NCBI RefSeq assembly: GCF_040712315.1
Contig: NC_134023.1
Span: 15,819,442 to 15,883,441 of the forward strand
Direction: 5' to 3'
From: Castanea sativa
Lineage: Eukaryota; Streptophyta; Magnoliopsida; Fagales; Fagaceae
DNA: 64,000 nt
Shown here: in pieces, positions 58,150-64,000 of the stretch
Position numbering within the stretch: position 1 is the first letter of the stretch
Layout: every line of letters starts with the position of its first letter
Position numbers and translations under genes: made by a program
The notes under the pieces: model-generated
What the model saw: only the letters and a program-made list of their open reading frames with translations
Told to the model about the DNA's origin: nothing
The model's database searches: none

Positions 58150-60380
58150 ACACTTTTAAGTTAAAAATCTCATCTTCAACAGGAAGGGCGTCAGCACTGT
58201 GGTCGTCCTGAGGTGGCTTCATAGTGGCAACATCCTCAACATTAACGTCCTCTGAGCTCGTCTAAAGGAGGGAGCTTGAAGCAGCCCCACCAAGGTTAAG
58301 CTTAATGAGACTAAAGCCAATCTCAGGGAATTTTTCCATTGCTTCCATCCTGAAATCTTCAAACCTAGCTGCATAGTTGGTGTCCAGAAGATTGGTGAAT
58401 TCTTTGGACAACTTAAATTCTGCAACTACGTCTCCCTTAGTCTTTTCAAGAAGTGCACTCAACTCATCATTCTTCTTCTAGAGTTGGTCAAGACGAGTAT
58501 CTTTCTCCTTGACTTCAGTCTCCAACTCCTTGATATGGGTTTGCAACTTCTTTGCCTCGTCCTTGGCCTTGCCAGCCACCTCAGCCCACCTCTTAGGCTC
58601 GTCCTTCCCTTTCTTGACTGTCCTCTCCAGCAGAATCCTCATCTTGTCTAACTCAGTTGCTTTCCTGAACGCAGTGATGAACTTAGACATTGCCTACACA
58701 AATTAAAATTTTTATTGCAACATATGCATGTGTATTTATAATAAGACGAGGTAAACATATATAAAAAGTACATACCTTAAAAAGGTCATGCACACCAGAG
58801 TGCTCAAAGTCCTTTGACGACATGTCATAACATGCCGTCACGTCTTCGTTTATAACAGCCTTCTCGAACCTTTCCCAAGCCAAGTCCTCATTTTCAAGAA
58901 GGTTCTGGGGCATCTATTGAGGGGGTTGAGACGAGGCAGGCGCATTAATAGTGGACGGGATTTGCATAGACGGAGGACCTTTGGGCTTTGAATCAACGTC
59001 CAAAATCTGGACGAAATGACCTTGGGAGAAGAGGACGGGAATAGGTTTGGTCGTCCCAAGTTCGAGCGTCCTTAGCCTTGGACGACCTATGCTTAGCCCT
59101 TTTATCCTTACGCCTACTTGGAAGATTCTCCAAGTCAATACTTAGAGATAAGCTCTTCCTCTTATCACTAGTGGATGGACGAGGCTAGGTTTCCACCCCC
59201 TGCCCAGTTGCCTCGTCCACCACTTCCTTATCCTTGTTCTCCTTCATTGTTGCCATTCCTAAAAAGAAAGACGTTAGTCACAAAAAAAAAAAAAAGGGAT
59301 AGGAAAGAACTTACGTCTACGGACAGTGAGTTCGTGGTCAATAGCTTCAGTGGACGGCTTTGGACCTAACCCCCAAGTGGCAAGACGTTGAAGGCTTACC
59401 AAGGAATGGAACATCCTATCAGTGTATATACGTGCTTTCTGAACTCGTTCAAGGTAAAACCTGCTCAAATAAGGCCGTCTAGCACCTACAAAAAAGAAAG
59501 GAAGGTGATTAGACAACTACAATAAAAATTAACAAAAAGTGAAGGGACAGCCAAGCATACCTTCAGGATGAAGGTTCCCTAACTCTCCTGTATAGGGAGG
59601 AAATAGATCCCTGTCAACCTCAATAGGGCGTCTAACCCGAAAGCCAGAGAAGAAGAACTCCGTCTTCCACTTCCTATCTGAGTTGACTAAGGACTTTATC
59701 AGTCTATAATCTTTCCCTCTGGTTGTGAACTGATAAAAGCCCAAGGATTGGTTAATCTCGGAGGGTTTATAACAGAATAGGAACTCGTCCACAGTAAGAG
59801 GATGATCCCCTTCAAACACCTCCCTCCATAAAACTTGCATAGCAATAATTAGCCTTCATGCATTTGGGTTGAACTGGCATATGCCTAAACCTAACCTAGA
59901 AAGCAACTCCTTGGCAAAGGCATTAAGGGGCAACCTCAAACCCCCTAAAAGGTAAGCCTCATAAATGCCAACGCCAAAGCGAGGTTGACAACACCACTTA
60001 TCACGCACAGATACCCTAGGATTTAAATCTTCAGGGATTTGGTACCAAGTCTTAAGAATCCCCAACTTTCTCTCATCTATCTTAAAGGCAACCCCAACAG
60101 CATAACTATAAACTACCTCTTCCTCGTCTTGCGCAAAAGACGAGGGAGCACTTGTGCCAGCCCTAGACCCAGACTCAGCCTTTGTCCTAAGGTTTTCCTG
60201 AAATACCTCTAAGGGAATCCCACGGACACCTGATGTATACTCGTCCGTAGTGTTTCCCTCACTACTGCTATTGCAATCACTACTACTATCACTAGATCCA
60301 CTAAAATTACTACGGTTATAATAGTCGTTTATCGCTTTGTCAACATTATTGATAGACGAAGAAAGAGCTACCTCAGACAT
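58150..60380 (-). pseudogene. Antisense spliced gene in the gypsy element (Transposase_28-like)
   Basis: The minus-strand ATG is at 60380. Exon one runs to 59561 and encodes an acidic/serine leader, then YEAYLLGGLRLPLNAFAKEL, LSRLGLGICQFNPNA, VFEGDHPLTVDEFLFCYKPS and LGFYQFTTRGKDYRLIKSLV, the domain known as putative gypsy type transposon (Transposase_28). Good GT-AG introns follow at 59486-59560, 59259-59314 and 58694-58775. The last exon is a long coiled coil (KRWAEVAGKAKDEAKKLQTH, IKELETEVKEKDTRL). A TGA replaces Trp after NPNA, and a later stop and frameshift show decay. The function is unknown. Similar antisense ORFs are known from Tat elements. Confidence 0.75.
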
Positions 60381-60537
60381 TCTTTAAGAAAGCTTAAAAC
60401 CTGAGGACGAGGATGGAGAAAATACATGGATCTAGACGAAGGAAGACTATGGACGCAAGGAACTTCTAGACGAGGCACTGAGATGAGGGATGTCAAAGAA
60501 GAAAATTTCAGAAAAGGAGGGTAGTGGAGGAATTCCA

Positions 60538-60546
60538 CTATTTATA
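60538..60546 (-). promoter_or_regulatory. TATA box for the antisense gene
   Basis: TATAAATAG on the minus strand, 158 bases before the antisense ATG, in DNA that is otherwise unlike the LTR. It suggests an internal promoter separate from the LTR. Activity is inferred. Confidence 0.6.
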
Positions 60547-60719
60547 GGCAATAAGCCCTAGTACCCAAAGCGACGCAACCAGCCAAAATGTGACAAATGG
60601 CACGTCCCTCGAAAAACGAGCTGACATGACCAAGTCACCAATTAGATCATGACACGTGGAACACATAACAGCTGACATAATGACACACGTCCTAGATGAC
60701 CCATAGACAAGGGGGCAAC
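60547..60719. other. Gypsy 3' noncoding region and polypurine tract
   Basis: The AGACAAGGGGGCAAC tract ends at 60719, directly before the 3' LTR. CACGT motifs at about 60601 and 60653 (ACACGTGG) lie upstream of the antisense TATA box. Confidence 0.7.
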
Positions 60720-61373
60720 TGATGAGGTACGATAATACCAACTCCAGCATCGTCCATGAAGCTCGTCCAGGACAAGGTCAGTAAAGCAAGGATTGTAGGA
60801 ACCTCGTCCATAACTATCTCGTCCGTGCAGAAAGAAGCTTGGACAAGGTTCGCGTAGTTAAGGGACAAAACCGCGCCGTCTCGGCCAAGGAAGCCATAAA
60901 CCTCGTCCTGAACAAGGTCGCTTATAGGAGAATGACCTTCCCTCTAAGCGAGGTATACTCAACTAGAGGACCCTCGGACAAGGCCCTGACACTTAGGAAA
61001 ATTCCTGAGTGTGTATTACAACTCCTTATTACACGCATAACTTCTAGTGATCGTTATGTAAGAAGTATGTAACTCCTAAGCAATTTGAACCCTCACACCT
61101 CCTCAAATCCAAGAGAGGTTACAAGTTTGATAACTGTCTTTAAGACACTATATAAACGTTCATTCAGACCAAACAAAGGTAGGTTTTTTACACATCCTAA
61201 AAAGTTGGAAATCCAAAATTTAAGAGAGAAAAACTAACTTTGTCATCGAAGGGTTCTTGGTTGGCGACCCCGGTCACCTTTGATTGCTTTTCTTCCTTTT
61301 TCAGGTCATCAAGACAGCCAGTAGTCCTTTCAAATCCGAAACATCCAGCCTACTAATTTTCTTCGTATTATCA
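60720..61373 (+). repeat. 3' LTR of the gypsy element
   Basis: TGATGAGGTACGATAATACC to CGTATTATCA, collinear with the 5' LTR with scattered substitutions and a deletion of about 10 bases near 61085. Confidence 0.95.
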
Positions 61374-61947
61374 ACTTTAAATTGTGTTTTTACTAAAATT
61401 TGGGTTCTGAGTTGTTCTACTTGTTGTTAAACGAAATTATTGGGTTGTTGTTTAATATAGTAAAGTGACTCAAAAGATTAGTTTGATATAACTATAACTA
61501 TATATATATACACACACACACACTACTTTTTTTTTTTTTTTGAGAAAATATACACACTACTGTACTAATTAAGGGGCTTCTTCTATTTGGATTCCTTTTT
61601 TTAGATGTCCAAAATACCATTAAATTCATCTTGCTTAAGAAGTTTAAATAATAGGATTAGAGATGTAAAAATGCTAATTTAAAAACTCATAAATTTTATA
61701 TAAGTTTTAAAAAACAATTTTTGAATCCCACGTCTCTCTCTCTTCCACATTTCTTTGTCAAGTTCAAATTTCAGAATAAAACAACATTTTTTAAGAAAAT
61801 AAAACAACTCTTTTTAGGGTTTTTTTTTTAGTTGAGAATCATATTAGATTTTACACATTCCTATTTTACACAGTTTTTTTTTTTTTTTTTTTTTTAAAAA
61901 TTTATCTTGCCCGCTCTCACAGTTGCACATATAGTAGTGTTATAACT
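61374..61947. other. Intergenic between gypsy element and SINE
   Basis: AT-rich with (TA)n/(CA)n at 61499-61522 and poly-T runs at 61528-61540 and 61876-61895. No gene. Confidence 0.5.
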
Positions 61948-62073
61948 ACCATGCACCCTTGGCACAATGGTTACTTCACAAGTATAAGTATTTGTAGGGT
62001 ATAAGAGGTAAGAGCCGGACTTAAAATCTCTAGGAGGGAGTTTCATATTCATATATATTTAGATTAAGTTTAA
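61948..62073 (+). mobile_element. SINE of a second family
   Basis: TGGCACAATGG (61969-61979) fits a polymerase III box A, and GCCGGACTTAAAATCTC is a degenerate box B. CTCTAGGAGGGAGTTTCATA and ATTTAGATTAAG resemble the tail of a common woody-plant SINE (from memory). The 3' end abuts the next LTR. Confidence 0.6.
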
Positions 62074-62713
62074 TGTGGGATGAAAACACTCAACCCGTCT
62101 TTGGACGGTCACCACCTTCGCAGCCGTCCAGAAGCTATCCTCAAGACGAGAGTAACAGACAAGGACGTCCAGAGGGTGATAGCGAAGCTACATCCCTCGT
62201 CCATGGGATGCGCACAGCCTACCTTATGAGGACTCGTCCATATAAAGATTCGTGGACTAGGATGTTACACTTAGAATTAACATGAGAGCTCGATGAAGTA
62301 ATTCCAGGACGAGTGTATCATACTTAGGAGAATATCCGAATATAATGTGAAAATCCCTTATCCCACGCATAACGGTCATGTACCAGTTTTGGAATAGAAG
62401 TATAACTCCTAAACGGTTATGGCAAATATGCTAAGCCTCCTTGAATCCGCAGGTTCCCTGTCTCAATAACCGTCTATAAGAACACTATATAAAGGTCGCT
62501 CGTACAAGGCCAAGGTATGTTCAGCTTTTACTCCAAAAAAGTTGGAATTCGAATAACTTAGAGGAAAAAACTAACTTTGCCATCGGAGGATTTTTGAGCC
62601 GGCAGCCCCGGCCGCCTTTGATACGCTTTTCTTTCTTTTTCGTGCCGTAGAAAGAACCAGCATGTCCTTTCAAGTCCGAAGCATCCACTCTACCGATTTT
62701 CTTGGCATCATCG
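62074..62713 (+). repeat. 5' LTR of the second gypsy element (approximate)
   Basis: The proposed start TGTGGGATGAAAACACTC is tentative. The downstream half (AAAAGTTGGAATTCGAATAA, GAAAAAACTAACTTTGCCAT, CCTTTCAAGTCCGAAGCATC) clearly matches the LTR at 51196. The end near CATCATC is blurred by insertions. Confidence 0.6.
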
Positions 62714-62775
62714 GGGCTGGCGCCGTCTCGCGTGGGGACGCGTAAACTTGTTATTCTATCCCGTACAAAAGGTTG

Positions 62776-64000
62776 AATGGTTCGAACAAGATCAAGGGCT
62801 ACCACTTGTGCCACCAGAGAGTAGGGATGCTTCCGCAAGAATCCCCTTCGTGATCGCATCAGCACCGTAGTGCAACCGCCTTCTATAAAAGACATACAAT
62901 CCATGGCTGCCGTTTGCGTGCGTAATCCGACGCGTCGGAACTGTGAATTGAATAAGGAGATCAACTTCACGAGGCGTTGTCAAGGACACATGGAGGGAAG
63001 GGCCCCAAGTCAGCGAGGAGAGAATGTAGAGTCCGAAGATCAAACAAGGGGTACCGCTTCAAGAAGGGTGCCGCACTTGGAAAAAGAAATGGACCGTATG
63101 AGAAAAGCCATGGATAAAATGAGGGAAAACACGAGGCGAGCAAACCCGCAGATGATATGGTCCACCGAACGGACTCCCCTTTCATAGCCTCCATCGCCGG
63201 TCACCCTCACCCCCGAAGTTCAAAATGCCTTCTCTAGACTCGTACGATGGAAATCGCGACCCCCGCGATCACATTGCAACTTTCAAGACGACCATGCACC
63301 CGCAGGGGGTCCCGTACGAGATCATGTGCGGTAGCTTTTCCCACCACACTCAAGGGATCGCGGCGAGTGTGGTTCAAGAAGATTCCCCCAAACTCGGGAT
63401 CATTTGAAGAACCGAGTAAGCCGTTTGTCAACAACTTCATTGGAGGACAACCGTCACAAGCGTTCCTCCTCTAGCCTCGCCGACCATAGAGCAAGGGGGA
63501 CAATGAGAGTTTGCGATCTTTTATCACCCGTTTTAACAGAGAAGCCTTAACGGTGGACGAGATGGATGACAAGCTATCGCTAGCCGCTTTCCACAACGGG
63601 GTCAATTCTCGACTTGTTTATTCATAAGCTCTACGAGCAGAACCGCACTATGGCCGAGCTTGTCCATTCAGCCCGTAATTTTATGAATGCCGAAGACGCC
63701 ATCATAGCCAAGAAAAGAAAAGGGCGAGCGCTCGTAGGTGGGCCACCATCGCTACCAGACTGTGGACCTCGTCCGAAAGGTCTCTAGTAGACGAGAGAAA
63801 AGATAAGGATGGTAAGAAGGCCAGTTCCTCTCGCAAGGAATCGCAATACACGCCCCCGACTATGCCATTAGAAAGCAAGTCCTTATGCGTATCAAGGATG
63901 ATCCGTCCTTGAAGGGCCAGACAAAATGAAGGGAGACCCCAACAAGCGTAATATAGCAAGTACTACCGTTTTCATAGGGACCACGGCATGATACGTACGA
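62776..64000 (+). pseudogene. Gag of the second gypsy element (partial)
   Basis: The start is MVRTRSRA at 62776, soon out of frame. Homology to the first gag continues: HLEKEMDRMRKAMDKMRENT, SLDSYDGNRDPRDHIATFKT, HPQGVPYEIMCG, then MAELVHSAR-like and the zinc-knuckle approach at the window end. It keeps the Gln that is a stop in the first copy, but many 1-2 base indels break the frame. Confidence 0.8.

Larger units (their letters stand above)
51196..61373 (+). mobile_element. Complete Tat-lineage Ty3-gypsy retrotransposon with an antisense gene
   Basis: LTRs 51196-51864 and 60720-61373 flank gag, protease, RT, RNase H, an extra archaeal-type RNase H and integrase, in gypsy order. ACTTT stands outside both ends (51191-51195, 61374-61378). 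The primer site TTAGCGCCGTTTGTGGGAA follows the 5' LTR and a GGGGGCAAC purine tract precedes the 3' LTR. The dual RNase H and a 3' antisense gene (58150-60380) place it in the Tat group. Many stops and frameshifts disable it. GACGAG/CTCGTC hexamers are strikingly frequent throughout. Confidence 0.95.
62074..64000 (+). mobile_element. Second, diverged gypsy element, cut by the window end
   Basis: An LTR-like region (62074 to about 62713) with TATA box CTATATAAAGGTC at about 62487 is followed by a GGCTGGCGCCGTCTCG primer site and a gag homologous throughout to that at 51949-53274. The 3' part lies beyond the window. It is more GC- and CpG-rich than the first copy. Confidence 0.85.

Overview
This is a repeat-dominated window of plant nuclear DNA. 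It is AT-rich and compact host genes are almost absent. GT-AG introns, ABRE/RY seed promoter motifs, Ty1-copia and Ty3-gypsy retrotransposons, CACTA transposons, MITEs and tRNA-type SINEs all point to a eudicot. The LTR and SINE families look like those of woody eudicots, perhaps Fagales; that is an impression from memory, not something shown here.

Layout. 1-4.4 kb: a gutted minus-strand copia element (protease/RT remnant 1433-2251, LTR 2252-3202). 4.4-4.9 kb: the only plausible intact host gene, a small seed-maturation (LEA-like) protein, 4538-4792, behind a TATA box with ACGT-core and RY motifs. 6307-12943: a CACTA transposon (3-bp TSD TGG) that carries intron-containing fragments of two host genes, plastid acetyl-CoA carboxylase alpha-carboxyltransferase and meiotic MSH4, and is itself interrupted by a 1.86-kb solo LTR (TSD ACATC). 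13.9-19.1 kb: a long repeat, possibly one very long solo LTR, with 645-bp tandem units, a nested solo copia-type LTR (16628-17727, TSD CTCAT) and a 30-bp minisatellite. 19.4-26.5 kb: MITEs, then a probable Helitron (22361-26281) containing a gypsy-like solo LTR that itself contains a MITE, then a SINE.

26968-40316 is a second CACTA transposon (TSD TCT) with dense subterminal repeats and a decayed Transposase_24-type gene. It contains a complete copia insertion (30994-39643, TSD GAATA) that has lost gag but keeps protease, integrase, RT, RNase H and a third ORF in the envelope position, all with nonsense or frameshift lesions. 42.4-43.5 kb: a TIR element with a GC-rich palindromic minisatellite. 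45-45.6 kb: an array of inverted TATAGCCGCGTTT-type motifs next to a 5'-truncated F-box/LRR-type gene (45984-47140) whose 3' part is partly duplicated. 48.9-50.8 kb: three MITEs.

51196-61373 is a complete but decayed Tat-lineage gypsy element (TSD ACTTT) with gag-PR-RT-RNH-aRNH-IN on the plus strand and, unusually, a spliced minus-strand gene with its own TATA box. A diverged relative starts near 62074 and runs off the window.

The main story is layered insertion. At least six retro- or DNA-transposon insertions are dated relative to each other by nesting, and five of the LTR or CACTA insertions have exact target-site duplications readable by eye. The two points most worth follow-up are gene-fragment capture by the 6.3-12.9 kb CACTA element and the two accessory genes (antisense in gypsy, envelope-position in copia) that have their own promoter or splice signals.
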